Notes: generated by a model not told the origin, from the letters alone. Shown: positions 8,508 to 18,574, numbered from the stretch's first letter. The stretch: DNA of 64,000 nt from Desulfacinum infernum DSM 9756 (GCF_900129305.1 NZ_FQVB01000018.1:1-64000), one strand, 5' to 3'. Numbers and translations: made by a program.

Positions 8508-8534
8508 GAGAGTCACCTTTGCGGGGGAAAGGGC

Positions 8535-9071
8535 CTATTCATCCATGTAACAGCACGCATCCTCGACCAGCGTCTGCCGTCCCGCCGCGGCGAGCGCAAT
8601 CTGAACCGCCAGCTGGCAGATGCAGGCGGCCGAACCGACCAGAAGGCCGAAATAGGGCCAGGACATGGGGATCATGAGGGCCGGGGAACGCTGGGCGTGT
8701 GCGAAGAGGGCCAGGGCGTATCCTTGACGCAGGAGCAGGACCAGAAAGGCCGACATCATGAGGTTGTTCAGCATCTGAATCCAGCGGCTGTGGCGGTTCA
8801 AAAAGCCCAACTTCTCCACCACATAGGACACCCCCACGTGACGGCCGCGCCGGATGCCCATGGCCGCCCCCAGCATGGCGAACCACACCATCATGAAGGT
8901 GGAAAGCTCTTCGGACCATTCCAAAGGGGCGTTGAAAACGTAGCGGAAGATGACGGCCACGAAGACCACCGCCGTCATGAAGGCTCCGAGAACGACACAG
9001 ATCCATCCGGTGAGACGGTCCAGCCAAAACCCGAAACGCTCCACCGCATCGAAAACCGCTTTTCCAGTCAT
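8535..9071 (-). CDS. dctQ: TRAP transporter small permease subunit (DctQ)
   Basis: A 178-residue membrane protein with four predicted transmembrane helices. It has the typical DctQ segments FRYVFNAPLEWSEELSTFMMVWFAMLGAA and RRGRHVGVSYV. It bridges the periplasmic binding protein and DctM in the TRAP transporter. ATG 9071 has AGGACAG upstream. It lies between dctP and dctM in the standard P-Q-M order. Confidence 0.93.
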   Translation of the reverse strand: MTGKAVFDAVERFGFWLDRLTGWICVVLGAFMTAVVFVAVIFRYVFNAPLEWSEELSTFMMVWFAMLGAAMGIRRGRHVGVSYVVEKLGFLNRHSRWIQMLNNLMMSAFLVLLLRQGYALALFAHAQRSPALMIPMSWPYFGLLVGSAACICQLAVQIALAAAGRQTLVEDACCYMDE

Positions 9072-9155
9072 GGCTTCTGTCCTCGAAAAGGTTGAAGGGT
9101 GCGGTCGAAAGGGGCGGTGCCTCCGGGATGACCGGAGGCACCCGGGCTCCGGGGA

Positions 9156-10208
9156 CTATCGGAATTCCCACTTCTGCTCCACTTCGGTCGTGGCCGCCAT
9201 GAGCCGGTCGATCCAGGGTTCGGAGCCCTTGACGTTTTCCTTCAGCCACTGGATCACCACCGGCTGGGAAAGCTTGCGGAATTCCGCCAGCTGTTCGCCG
9301 GTCGGGGTGTAAACCTCCATGCCCGCCTGTTGGATCTTTTCGAGGCCCACGGCATCCTGGAGCCTGGAAACACCGCGTCCCACGGTGGTGGCCGCGCGGC
9401 CGGCATCGAGCACCACCCGCTGGTATTCGGGGGGAAGGGATTTGAACCAGGCGTCGTTCAGGAACATGAAGCTGGTGCTGTAAACGTGGCCGTCCAAGGT
9501 GAGGTATTTCTGCACTTCATAGAGTTTGCCGGATACGATGACGCCCACGGGGTTTTCCTGTCCGTCTACCACCCCGGTCTGGAGCGCCGAATAGACTTCC
9601 GACCACGAAATGGGGGCGGCGGCGGCTCCCAGGGCCTTGACCATGGCCATATGGGCCGGAACCTGCATGGTGCGGAACTTCATCCCCTTCATGTCCTCGG
9701 GGCTGCGGATCGGGTGCCGGCTGTTGGTGAAGTTACGAAAGGCGCCCCGGCCCGTGGCCACCACACGAAGGCCCGTGGTCTTTCGCAGGTCCTCGAAAAG
9801 CTCCTGGCCGAAAGGCCCGTCCATGACGGCCCACCCCACGCTTTCCGTGGCGAAGAGGTAGGGAATGCTGAAGACCTGAATCATGGGATAGAAAGTAGGA
9901 ACGGTCCCCTCGGCAATGATGCAGCCCTGGATGACGCCCATCTGAGTGGATTCCATCATCTGACGTTCCTTGCCCAGGGTGCTGGACGGATGGATCTCCA
10001 CCTTGATGGCGCCGTTGGTGCGGGCTTCCACGATGGATTTGAAGACCACCGCCATGGGGTGCTCAATGGTGTTCTGAATGTCGGGCGGCTCGAAGTGGCC
10101 GAGGGTCAGCACGATGGGCTTGTTCTCGGAGGCCGCCGTTGCGGTCGCTGCGCTCGCAAGGACGAACGCGATCAAAAGGCACACTACCAGTAAGGGGTTC
10201 CTGCGCAT
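9156..10208 (-). CDS. dctP: TRAP transporter solute-binding protein (DctP)
   Basis: A 350-residue periplasmic binding protein. Residues 1 to about 26 form a signal peptide (RRNPLL, a hydrophobic core, then TATAASE). The mature part has the DctP fold with the family-typical RTMQVPAHMAMVKALGA and PISWSEVYSALQTGVVDGQENP. The Arg in the first stretch normally forms a salt bridge with a substrate carboxylate, so the ligand is probably an organic acid. ATG 10208 follows GGAGGAAAAG; an ATG 12 bases further upstream overlaps that binding site and is less likely. Ligand identity cannot be read from sequence; gene context suggests a methylated acid. Confidence 0.93.
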   Translation of the reverse strand: MRRNPLLVVCLLIAFVLASAATATAASENKPIVLTLGHFEPPDIQNTIEHPMAVVFKSIVEARTNGAIKVEIHPSSTLGKERQMMESTQMGVIQGCIIAEGTVPTFYPMIQVFSIPYLFATESVGWAVMDGPFGQELFEDLRKTTGLRVVATGRGAFRNFTNSRHPIRSPEDMKGMKFRTMQVPAHMAMVKALGAAAAPISWSEVYSALQTGVVDGQENPVGVIVSGKLYEVQKYLTLDGHVYSTSFMFLNDAWFKSLPPEYQRVVLDAGRAATTVGRGVSRLQDAVGLEKIQQAGMEVYTPTGEQLAEFRKLSQPVVIQWLKENVKGSEPWIDRLMAATTEVEQKWEFR

Positions 10209-10434
10209 CTTTTCCTCCATGTCGCTGCTGCCGTGTTGGTTCCAACCGACATGGGCTCGGTTGGACTCCCATATGGGACCGGCGCCTGCGCCGGTCCCCC
10301 TCCGGGACGATCCATATCAAGGGTGTGCTGCCAAAACCTGTGGGTGCGTTTTTCACCTCCCTTCCCTCGAGGATGGTGTTCGCAGGCCCCGAACCTTCCG
10401 GAGGACCAGGGAGGCTTCTAACGCAACTCCAAGC

Positions 10435-11148
10435 CTACGCTCGGATCTCCAGGTCGAACCGGTAGTGCCTGCGAACGGCGGCAACGATGTCGTTGAGGTG
10501 CTCCAGCATCTCCCTTTCGGCACCCTCCACGTCCCGTGCCGCCACGGCATCGAGGATGCGGCGGTGATAGGCCAAGGCCCGTTCCACGGCCCCCTCGGTG
10601 CGCGAAAAATCCTTCAAAAACTGCAGGTTCAGATCCCGGATGGTGTCCACGATCCGTGCGAAGATGCGGTTTCGGGACACCACGGCCAGATAGTGGTGGA
10701 AGGCGAAGTCCTCGCGGGAAAAGGAGTCGATGTCGCCCCGCTTGGCCGCTTCCATGGCAGCCTCCCACAATTGCTCCAGATGAGCCGCATCGGTTTGCGT
10801 GCAGCGCCTGGCCGCCAACCGCACGATCACCAGTTCCAGGTGGTAGCGGCACTCGATGAGCTCCCGGGTCGAGGTCTCGTCGATGTGCAGGCTGTAGAGC
10901 ATGGGCTTGAGGATCTGACTGGGATCGGGCTTGGTGACGAAGGTGCCGCGCCCCTGATCGATGCGGACCAGTCCCAACGAGGCCAGCTTGCTTTGGGCTT
11001 CACGGATAACCGTCCGGGACACGTTGTATTCCCGTGCCAAAACATCCTGGGGCGGCAGGCGTTCCTCGGAGGCAAAGCGTCCCGAAAGGATGTCGCTCCG
11101 CATCTGCTCGAAGACCTGTTCCGCCAATTTGGATCGGGGAGTGGGCAT
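10435..11148 (-). CDS. GntR-family (FadR-type) transcriptional regulator
   Basis: A 237-residue regulator. The N-terminal winged helix-turn-helix (about residues 5-72) includes FASEERLPPQDVLAREYNVSRTVIREA and LVRIDQGRGTFV. The C-terminal all-helical FCD ligand domain (about 85-225) contains metal-binding-type His/Asp positions (EDFAFHHYLA, AYHRRILDA). ATG 11148 is chosen because GGAGGAGCCC ends directly before it; ATG 11160 lacks a binding site. A perfect inverted repeat lies about 15-35 bases upstream, suggesting autoregulation. It heads the TRAP/methyltransferase/glycerate kinase block on the same strand, 226 bases before dctP, and probably senses the transported acid. Confidence 0.92.
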   Translation of the reverse strand: MPTPRSKLAEQVFEQMRSDILSGRFASEERLPPQDVLAREYNVSRTVIREAQSKLASLGLVRIDQGRGTFVTKPDPSQILKPMLYSLHIDETSTRELIECRYHLELVIVRLAARRCTQTDAAHLEQLWEAAMEAAKRGDIDSFSREDFAFHHYLAVVSRNRIFARIVDTIRDLNLQFLKDFSRTEGAVERALAYHRRILDAVAARDVEGAEREMLEHLNDIVAAVRRHYRFDLEIRA

Positions 11149-11161
11149 GGGCTCCTCCATT

Positions 11162-11184
11162 CATCATACGTATGACGTATGATG
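11162..11184. promoter_or_regulatory. Perfect inverted repeat, probable GntR operator
   Basis: Arms CATCATACG (11162-11170) and CGTATGATG (11176-11184) flank TATGA. The site is 14 bases upstream of the regulator's preferred start, well placed for autorepression. The arms do not match a published operator that I can name. Confidence 0.7.
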
Positions 11185-11433
11185 TCTTATGAGTTGAGGT
11201 TCGTCAAACGAAAAATCACACCCGGGCCCGAAGCCCTTCGACCGTGCGCAGGAAGGCGGCCGAAGGGCTCCGGGCCGAAACCACGGCAGCACCGCCATGG
11301 TAGCGGGTTCCTGGGTCTTGTGGAAGGCGTAGGGCAAAGGTGTTGTCAGCGAAAAGGGCGCGGGCTATGGTGCGGAAAAATCCATCCCTGTGTGTCCATG
11401 CCGAAATGGTCCTGAAAACGTGAGGGATTTTCG

Positions 11434-12276
11434 ATGCTCGAAGAAGGCGTGATCCAGGATTTGATCGACGGTGTTCCCATGCTCCCCGACACCGTCTACC
11501 GTGTGATGGACATGATGCAGGACCCCCAGGCGGATCCAAGGAGGCTCGCTAGGATCGTTCAAGAGGACCCGGGCCTGGCGCTCCAGACCCTGCACCTGTG
11601 CAATTCCCCCTTCTATTCCCTTCCCGTGGAGGTGACCTCCATCGAGCACGCCGTCCGCCTGCTGGGGATCTCCACCGTGTGCGGCCTGGTGATGGCCGCC
11701 CACTTTCACGGGCTGGTGAGCCGCTACACAGGGCCCGCGGCGGAGGTCTGGCTTAAAGGGGCGCGCCGACATTTTCTGGAAGTGGCGGAATGCTGCCGCT
11801 TTCTCGTGCGCTCGGCCGGCGCTCCGCAAGCCCAATCGGATGCCTTCACGGTGGGCCTGTTGCACGACATCGGAAAACTGGTCTTGGCGCAGCTCGGGGC
11901 CCGGGAGGCCAGGGCCGTGCAGGAGGCGGTGATGCAAGGGGATCTGGCCCTCGTGGATGTCGAGATGGAGGTCCTGGGGACCGATCATGCCCAGGTGGGG
12001 GCGCGCCTGGCGGACCGATGGGAGCTGCCCTGGGAGATCGTGGACGTGGTTCGCCACCATCACCTCCCGGAACGAAGCGAGCTGACTCTCGCCTACTTCA
12101 CGTTCCTGGCGGATGTCCTCTGCCATGCGGGAAAGGACCGCGAGGGGCTGTCCCGGGTGTTGGACAGAATTCGGGTGGAAAAGTGGATCGAAGCTCAGTG
12201 CGGGCTGGAGTGGGACGACCTGGAGGATTTGGCCTCCCAGTGGTGGGCGTTGCCGGTGTCCGGAAGTCGCGGCTAG
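11434..12276 (+). CDS. HDOD domain signalling protein
   Basis: A 280-residue protein that is nearly all HDOD domain, a non-catalytic relative of HD-GYP phosphodiesterases used in stress, motility and chemosensory signalling. The expected order is visible: LPDTVYRVMDMMQDPQADPRRLARIVQEDPGLALQTLHLCNSPFY, then SIEHAVRLLGISTVCGL, then TVGLLHDIGKLVL, and DHAQVGARLADRWELPWEIVDVVRHHH. The HD pair is retained, but the full metal centre cannot be confirmed. ATG 11434 has GAGGG 8 bases upstream. It is convergent with a second HDOD gene. The intergenic region 11185-11433 before it shows no further gene. Confidence 0.88.
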   Translation: MLEEGVIQDLIDGVPMLPDTVYRVMDMMQDPQADPRRLARIVQEDPGLALQTLHLCNSPFYSLPVEVTSIEHAVRLLGISTVCGLVMAAHFHGLVSRYTGPAAEVWLKGARRHFLEVAECCRFLVRSAGAPQAQSDAFTVGLLHDIGKLVLAQLGAREARAVQEAVMQGDLALVDVEMEVLGTDHAQVGARLADRWELPWEIVDVVRHHHLPERSELTLAYFTFLADVLCHAGKDREGLSRVLDRIRVEKWIEAQCGLEWDDLEDLASQWWALPVSGSRG

Positions 12277-12400
12277 GGTCGCGGGGGTGGCCGGTTGCCC
12301 GTGGCTGCTGGGCTTCAGCCTTGCAGGTGCGTGCCCCCTCAAAGCATTGAGAGTTCGCGAAAAATCGCCTGATCCATCCTGGGTTCGGAGGCCCCTTTTC

Positions 12401-12424
12401 GCAGCCTTGAAGGGCTGCGCTACG
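12401..12424 (+). repeat. Dispersed repeat family B, partial copy
   Basis: A single hairpin, GCAGCCTTGAAGGGCTGC followed by GCTACG. It equals the right half of the repeat family B copies at 23894-24016, 40069-40191 and 62359-62479. It lies in the gap 12277-12559 between two convergent HDOD genes. Confidence 0.65.
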
Positions 12425-12437
12425 GCGTAAAAAGACC

Positions 12438-12451
12438 GCCCGCAAACGGGC
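12438..12451. terminator. Possible bidirectional terminator hairpin
   Basis: GCCCG-CAAA-CGGGC flanked by AGAC and GTCT, which extend the pairing, followed by TCTTTCC. It lies between two convergent genes. Confidence 0.4.
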
Positions 12452-12559
12452 CCGAAAGTCTCTTTCCGTGGAGAGCGGACCTTACGCCCGCATGGGAGGG
12501 ATGCCAGCCGCCGCCCGCATTTCCGAGACGAACGCAATTAGGGGCGCCATTCCGGGCCC

Positions 12560-13936
12560 CTATCCGGATGCCGCCTCAGCGGTCTCCGGCTCCTCCAATC
12601 TCCCCTGCAGGAAGAGCCGAACGTGTTCGGGCAGTGCCGCCGCCTTCTTTTCCAAAGCCGGGCGCACGTGGTTTTCCGTGAGGCTTTCCACCGTCCTGTG
12701 GGGAATTCTCAGAATCTTCAGATAGTCCGTAGTGAAAGGGGTCCTGGCAACTTCCTCGGCGTTCCCCTCAATGAGCTTGGCGCATTGATGGGCCGCATGA
12801 AGCACGGCGATGCCACGTCGCACATCCTCCGGGAGATTCTCCGGAGGGCTGAATTCCGCATATTCCTGCATTTCCACCGTGCGGCATACATTTTCCGGAA
12901 TGTTCCATTCGCTCAACAGCATGGCCCCGATCTTCGCGGAGTCCAGAATGTCGATGAGCACCGAGAGTTTCGGATTCTGTCGCTTGAGCAGGAGGATCAC
13001 GCTCTTTCCGATGTCGTGAAGCAGGGCGAGCGTGCTCATCACCGACGCCTGCTGGCGGTCGGTCAAGAGGCCTATTTCGTAAGCAATGTGGGAAATGACC
13101 ACCGAATGGTTGTGGAGTTTTCGGAAAGGGGGCGTGTTGGGCATGGTGCGCCGGAGGCCCTCGGAGACGACCAGCTGGTAGACCTGATTGAAGCCGAGGA
13201 GGATGACCGCATGCTGGAAGTCGGAGATCCTCTTTTGCCAGTTGTAGTAGGAGGAATTGACCCGTTTCAGCACGGCGCTCACCAGGGATGGATCGTCCTT
13301 GGCCAGTGATGCCACCTGTTTGGCCGATACGTTTTCGTCCAAGAGCATCTGGGTCAGTTTGCTGGCGTACATGGGCAGCTGCGGCACCTTCTTCAGCATC
13401 CCCACGATGAGGTCGGATTGCGTGTAATCCTGGGTTCGCTGAACCAGGCTGTGCCGGACATAGCGGCTCAGGTGATCGCAGCGGGCCGCCAGCAGCGCCT
13501 CCGTTTCCTCGCTGCGCAGGAGGCGGCGCACGTGGGTGTCGTTCAGTTTCTTGGCCAAGTGGAGATGGAGGCCGTTGTCCAGGGCACGGAGCATGGATTC
13601 GCTGAAGACGAGGACAATGGTCGGTCGGGCCGCCACCGCCGAGGTCAATCGGTGGCCGGGACTGAGCAAGGGGGCGTCGCAAACGGCGTCGCCGGGATGA
13701 AGGACGGCCACTTCGTGAAGGGTCCCGCGGGCGCGTCGCACCAACCGAAGCCGGCCCTTAAGAAGGACTGCCAGAGAGTGGCCTTGTTCTCCTTCGCGAA
13801 AGAGGAATTCGCCGGTGTCCAGGGTTCGCACCTGGCCCATGTTGTACAGACCGATGAATTCCTTTTCGTCCAGACCTTTAAATGCCGCCCGTACATCCGC
13901 GTTGGTCAGCGTGTTCGGCGATCCGTCCATGCGCAT
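12560..13936 (-). CDS. Cyclic-nucleotide-binding-like / HDOD protein
   Basis: A 458-residue two-domain signalling protein. Residues about 25-140 form a cNMP-binding-type beta roll (GEFLFREGEQGHSLAVLLKGRLRLV; HPGDAVCDAPLL). The usual phosphate-binding Arg/Ser cassette is not obvious, so it may bind another ligand. Residues about 185-390 are an HDOD domain (LPMYASKLTQMLLDENVSAKQVASLAKDDPSLVSAVLKRVNSSYY; LALLHDIGKSVILL). It lies on the opposite strand to the HDOD gene at 11434, converging with it; leuB is divergent upstream. Start ATG 13936; a second Met lies two codons later. The effector is unknown. Confidence 0.88.
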   Translation of the reverse strand: MRMDGSPNTLTNADVRAAFKGLDEKEFIGLYNMGQVRTLDTGEFLFREGEQGHSLAVLLKGRLRLVRRARGTLHEVAVLHPGDAVCDAPLLSPGHRLTSAVAARPTIVLVFSESMLRALDNGLHLHLAKKLNDTHVRRLLRSEETEALLAARCDHLSRYVRHSLVQRTQDYTQSDLIVGMLKKVPQLPMYASKLTQMLLDENVSAKQVASLAKDDPSLVSAVLKRVNSSYYNWQKRISDFQHAVILLGFNQVYQLVVSEGLRRTMPNTPPFRKLHNHSVVISHIAYEIGLLTDRQQASVMSTLALLHDIGKSVILLLKRQNPKLSVLIDILDSAKIGAMLLSEWNIPENVCRTVEMQEYAEFSPPENLPEDVRRGIAVLHAAHQCAKLIEGNAEEVARTPFTTDYLKILRIPHRTVESLTENHVRPALEKKAAALPEHVRLFLQGRLEEPETAEAASG

Positions 13937-14018
13937 ATTGCCTTTCCTTGTGGACTTGGCTGGGGTTGTCTACCTCGGTAGAAGATTCGGCAGGTCTCGG
14001 GAAAAGGATGAATGAAAA

Positions 14019-14047
14019 TTGACATGACCCGGAGATCGCACTACTTT
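14019..14047 (+). promoter_or_regulatory. Candidate sigma-70 promoter for leuB
   Basis: TTGACA (14019-14024), 17 bases, TACTTT (14042-14047), ending about 78 bases before ATG 14125. The -35 is perfect and the -10 weak. Confidence 0.4.
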
Positions 14048-14094
14048 TCGGAGCTTCGGTGCCGGGGTGGTGCCGGCTTATGGAAAAATGTTGA

Positions 14095-15213
<1,119 letters not shown>

Positions 15214-15215
15214 AC

Positions 15216-15361
15216 AGGGATAGAGGGATACGGGGCAGAGGGATATGGGATAAAGGGGTAAGGGGTAGAGGGCGGAGCACGACGAACAGACAATGCGCCT
15301 CCCCCCTTTAACCTTTTCCCTTTCACCTTATCCCATATCCCCTACCCCATATCCCTCACAT
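15216..15361. repeat. Low-complexity inverted repeat made of GGGATA/GGGGTA-like units
   Basis: The left arm is a degenerate purine-rich tandem (GGGATAGAGGGATACGGGGC..., GGGATATGGGATAAAGGGG...). The right arm is pyrimidine-rich (CCTTATCCCATATCCCC..., CCCATATCCCT) and complementary to it. It fills the gap between leuB and a convergent gene and could fold as a long imperfect hairpin that ends both transcripts. Confidence 0.65.
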
Positions 15362-15364
15362 GGC

Positions 15365-16318
15365 CTACGCATGATTTCGCAGCTTCAGTTCCACCGGATG
15401 GGGATTCAGGTAAACCTGGCGCTTGAGATAAGGCTGGTCGTATTTTCTCACGAAGTGGTTGATGAGGGTGATGGGAACGATGAGGGGGTAGAGTCCCTTA
15501 CGGTAGGCTTCGATGATCTCCCGAAGTTCGGCCTTTTCGTCAGCCGTCAGCTGTTTCTTGAAATAGCCCATGAGGTGGTAGAGCACGTTGGCGTTCTTGG
15601 CGGCGGTGGCCTTGAGTTTCAGGGCCTCCGTCATCAGGCCTTCGTAAGCGTCGTAGAGCTCCCGGAGGTCCATCTTCCTGCCTTCGGCCACCAGCTTGCC
15701 CAAGGCCCGGTAGTGCTTGGGGCTGTGGGCCATGTAAAGGAGCTTGTGGTCGGTGTGGAAATCCACCAGGCGCCCCAGGCTCCTGCCCCCTTCCAGGTGC
15801 TCCTTCCAGCGTTTGAAGTGAAAGATCCGTTCCACGAAGTTTTCCCTCAAGACCGCATCGTGCAGCCGGCCTTCCTCTTCCACCGGAAGGCGGGGAAAGG
15901 CCTTCATGAAAAGGCCGGCGAAGATGCCCACGCCGATCTTCCGCGGCATGCCCTTGGTATCGAAGATCTTCACCCGCTCCATGCCGCTGCTGGGCGAGTT
16001 GCTCTTGAAGACGAACCCGCAGAGGTTTTCCCCCTTGAGCTCCTCCAGGCGCTTTTGGGCCCAGCGCACCATCTGTTCCGTCAGATCCCGCCGGGTGCGG
16101 GTGGTGATCAGCCTGGGATTCTCGGGATCGCCTTCCAGGTGCATGGATTCCCGGGGAATGCCCATGCCGCATTCCACCTCCGGGCAGACCGGGACGAACT
16201 CCACGTAGGCCCCCAGGATGTCCGTGAGGTACCGGTCGTGCTTGTGGCTGCCGTCGTAGCGCACCGGCTCTCCCAGCAGGCAAGCGCTCGCGCCCAGCCG
16301 GATCTTGTTCGCGGGCAT
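15365..16318 (-). CDS. DUF523-DUF1722 fusion protein (TudS-like, YbgA-type)
   Basis: A 317-residue protein. The N-terminal DUF523 domain (about 1-150) has family cysteines in GASACLLGEPVRYDG and VPVCPEVECGMGIPRE, plus SNSPSSG; single-domain DUF523 proteins include the thiouracil desulfurase TudS, an Fe-S enzyme. The C-terminal DUF1722 domain (about 190-305) carries HTDHKLLYMAHSPKHYRALGKLV and YPLIVPITLINHFVRKY, as in E. coli YbgA. The combination suggests an Fe-S enzyme acting on a thiolated base or related compound, but the substrate is unknown. The ATG directly follows the lptD stop (TAAATG), so it is co-transcribed with lptD and folC. Confidence 0.85.
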   Translation of the reverse strand: MPANKIRLGASACLLGEPVRYDGSHKHDRYLTDILGAYVEFVPVCPEVECGMGIPRESMHLEGDPENPRLITTRTRRDLTEQMVRWAQKRLEELKGENLCGFVFKSNSPSSGMERVKIFDTKGMPRKIGVGIFAGLFMKAFPRLPVEEEGRLHDAVLRENFVERIFHFKRWKEHLEGGRSLGRLVDFHTDHKLLYMAHSPKHYRALGKLVAEGRKMDLRELYDAYEGLMTEALKLKATAAKNANVLYHLMGYFKKQLTADEKAELREIIEAYRKGLYPLIVPITLINHFVRKYDQPYLKRQVYLNPHPVELKLRNHA

Positions 16319-18568
16319 TTAGAATCCTCCCTCCACGCTCATGCCGCCTTCCTGGGAGAAGGTACTGCCCACCTCCCCCAGACCCACCAGCATCAAGGCA
16401 AAGATGACTTCCCGCTCTTCCGCTTCCTCGCGGTAGCCGAAACGAAGCCCCCAACATCCGTGGCGGTAGGCCAAGCTGTAGGTCTGCTCGAAGACCTCCT
16501 GCTTGTCGAAGGAATAGTCGTAGTAGGAGGAAAAGGTCAGGTTGGGAAGGATCTTCAGGTGAAAGGACGCGATGAGCTCATCGATGGTGGTGTCCTGCCG
16601 GTAACGGTAGGTGAGGCGCAGGGCGTCGTCCCGGTCCGAGCGGAACCCCAGCGACAGATCGTGCAGGGTGGGGGTCTGGTCGTGGGGCGAATAGAGGAGG
16701 TCGTAGGAAAGGGTCACGTACCGGCCCGGGGTTAAGTCCACTTCCATGTCGATATCGGAAAACCGTTCGCCCGCCTTGGTTTCGATGAGGGGGTCCGTCA
16801 CGTCCTCGTCCAGGAGGTACGCCTGTGAGACTTTCAACCGGGCCCATTCCCGGTAGGTGCTGTAGGGTTCCCCCTCTTCCGGCTGCACCTCCTTCTTGAC
16901 GACCCAAAAGGAGGAAAACCCGTATCGGATGGCGTGTTGTTTGCTGATCCGGTCCACGCCGTCGAAGCTCGGGAGATCGTCTTGATCCACGTCCGGCACC
17001 AGGGTGTAGAGGACTTCGGGTCGGATCACGTGCTGGACGGCTGTGGAAGGAAAGCGATAAACCCGCTCCAGCCGACTGGAAGCTTCCAGTTGGAAGTCGG
17101 GTACCCAGCGGGATTGGAAGGACGACCTGTCTTCATCCTGCCAGTCCACCTGGTAGAAGGTGGCGCGCAGGCCCGCCGACGGTTCCACGGCCAGGTACGG
17201 CCACACCTGGAGGGGGGCGTGGAGACGGGGCAGGAAGTCGGCGCGCACTCCCGTGTCGCCTTCCGGGCGCCAGTAGTTCACCGCCGAAGAGTCCACGCTG
17301 TAGTAAAGCGGCCAGGAACCCATGGGGGACGGCACCACGGACGCGCGCAACTGCGGCAGTTGCTGCAGGGTCGTTTCGTCCAGGGCCCGGTTGAGCTGGT
17401 CCCAGTAGTGGACGTCCAGGCTGGCCACGGCCGATTCTCCCCGCTTGAGGAGGTAGAGGCTGGATTCCCGAGCCGTGACCGTCTCGTCGTTCAGAAGCTC
17501 CCTTCGGCTGACTCTTCGAAAAGTCCGGTTGGTGGATTCCAAGGCCGCGGATCCCGACTGGAATTCCTTCAAGAAGTTCTTGTCGCTTACGAAGTCCAGA
17601 TCCAGGTACCCCTCCACGCCGTAGGGAAGCTCCAGGCTGTGGCGGGCCCGCAGCCAGTAGCGCTCCTTTCCCTGGTATGTGTAACCGTGATCGGCCAGAT
17701 CCTGCTCGTCGGCCTGGTCCTGGAGGTAGTGGAAGAGCCAGGCTCCCCGCCCCAGGGAGTTGTGGTGGATCTGGTATTCCACCCCTCCCAAAAGGCCTCT
17801 CTTTTCCAGATAGTTGGCGTAGAAAGTCAGGTCCATGTCGGGCCGGAACGCCCAGAAATAAGGCTGTTCATAGTAGGTGCCGTGCAGGTTGCTGGAGCCG
17901 AAGGTGGGAAGGAGAAATCCTGACTGCCGGTCGCGGTTCACGGGAAAATAGGCAAAAGGCGTGTAGAAGACGGGGATTTTCCACAGACGCAGCGTGCTGT
18001 GCTTGGCCCAGCCCATGCCGTTGACCTTAACGTCCAGATCCCGGCAGGAGATGGACCAGTCGGGTGAGGCCGGGTCGCACGTGGTGATCACTCCCTGGGC
18101 CACGTGGTATTGGGACGGGCCTCTCTTGGAGATGTTCCTTCCGGTCAGGTAGAAGCCGTTATCGGAAAAGTAGACGGTGCCGCCGTCCACCCAGCCCGTT
18201 TCCGTGTCCAGGTTCCAGATCACCCTTTGGCCGGTGAGCCAGTCGGCCCCGTAGCGGATGCGCACGTTTCCCTGGAGCGTGGCCTGCCGCTCGGAGAGGT
18301 TCACCTGGGCCCACTCGGAGGTGATAAGGCGGTCTCCCGACGCGATGCGGACGTTTCCTTCCGCCTCGTAGGTTCTTGTCTTGGCGTCGTAGGTGAGCCT
18401 GTCGGCCTGGATCGTCCAAGGCGTTTCGCCGTCTCCCAGGAACCCCGCTCCCGATTCCGTGCCGTCCAGGAGCGACTGGGCGGGAAGGGGCCCGGCCAAG
18501 ACAAGGGTCCCGAAGAGGAGGGCGACGAACAACCTCCAGCGAAAAACATGGGCGCGGTCTTTTTTCAT
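16319..18568 (-). CDS. lptD: LPS-assembly protein LptD (OstA)
   Basis: Outer-membrane beta-barrel that inserts lipopolysaccharide into the outer leaflet. The 749-residue precursor has a signal peptide ending near LPAQS (residue 31), then an OstA/LptA-like jellyroll (WTIQADRLTYDAKTRTYEAEGNVRI; TLQGNVRIRYGADWLTGQRV) and a large C-terminal barrel with alternating aromatic strands (FAYFPVNRDRQSGFLLPTFG, the typical LptD junction). Cysteines near C165 and C174 (ITTCDPASPDWSISC) are candidates for the disulfides. It ends in VEGGF, with a terminal aromatic residue. It starts 7 bases after folC. Its presence shows a diderm, LPS-bearing cell. Confidence 0.93.
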   Translation of the reverse strand: MKKDRAHVFRWRLFVALLFGTLVLAGPLPAQSLLDGTESGAGFLGDGETPWTIQADRLTYDAKTRTYEAEGNVRIASGDRLITSEWAQVNLSERQATLQGNVRIRYGADWLTGQRVIWNLDTETGWVDGGTVYFSDNGFYLTGRNISKRGPSQYHVAQGVITTCDPASPDWSISCRDLDVKVNGMGWAKHSTLRLWKIPVFYTPFAYFPVNRDRQSGFLLPTFGSSNLHGTYYEQPYFWAFRPDMDLTFYANYLEKRGLLGGVEYQIHHNSLGRGAWLFHYLQDQADEQDLADHGYTYQGKERYWLRARHSLELPYGVEGYLDLDFVSDKNFLKEFQSGSAALESTNRTFRRVSRRELLNDETVTARESSLYLLKRGESAVASLDVHYWDQLNRALDETTLQQLPQLRASVVPSPMGSWPLYYSVDSSAVNYWRPEGDTGVRADFLPRLHAPLQVWPYLAVEPSAGLRATFYQVDWQDEDRSSFQSRWVPDFQLEASSRLERVYRFPSTAVQHVIRPEVLYTLVPDVDQDDLPSFDGVDRISKQHAIRYGFSSFWVVKKEVQPEEGEPYSTYREWARLKVSQAYLLDEDVTDPLIETKAGERFSDIDMEVDLTPGRYVTLSYDLLYSPHDQTPTLHDLSLGFRSDRDDALRLTYRYRQDTTIDELIASFHLKILPNLTFSSYYDYSFDKQEVFEQTYSLAYRHGCWGLRFGYREEAEEREVIFALMLVGLGEVGSTFSQEGGMSVEGGF

Positions 18569-18574
18569 GGGACG

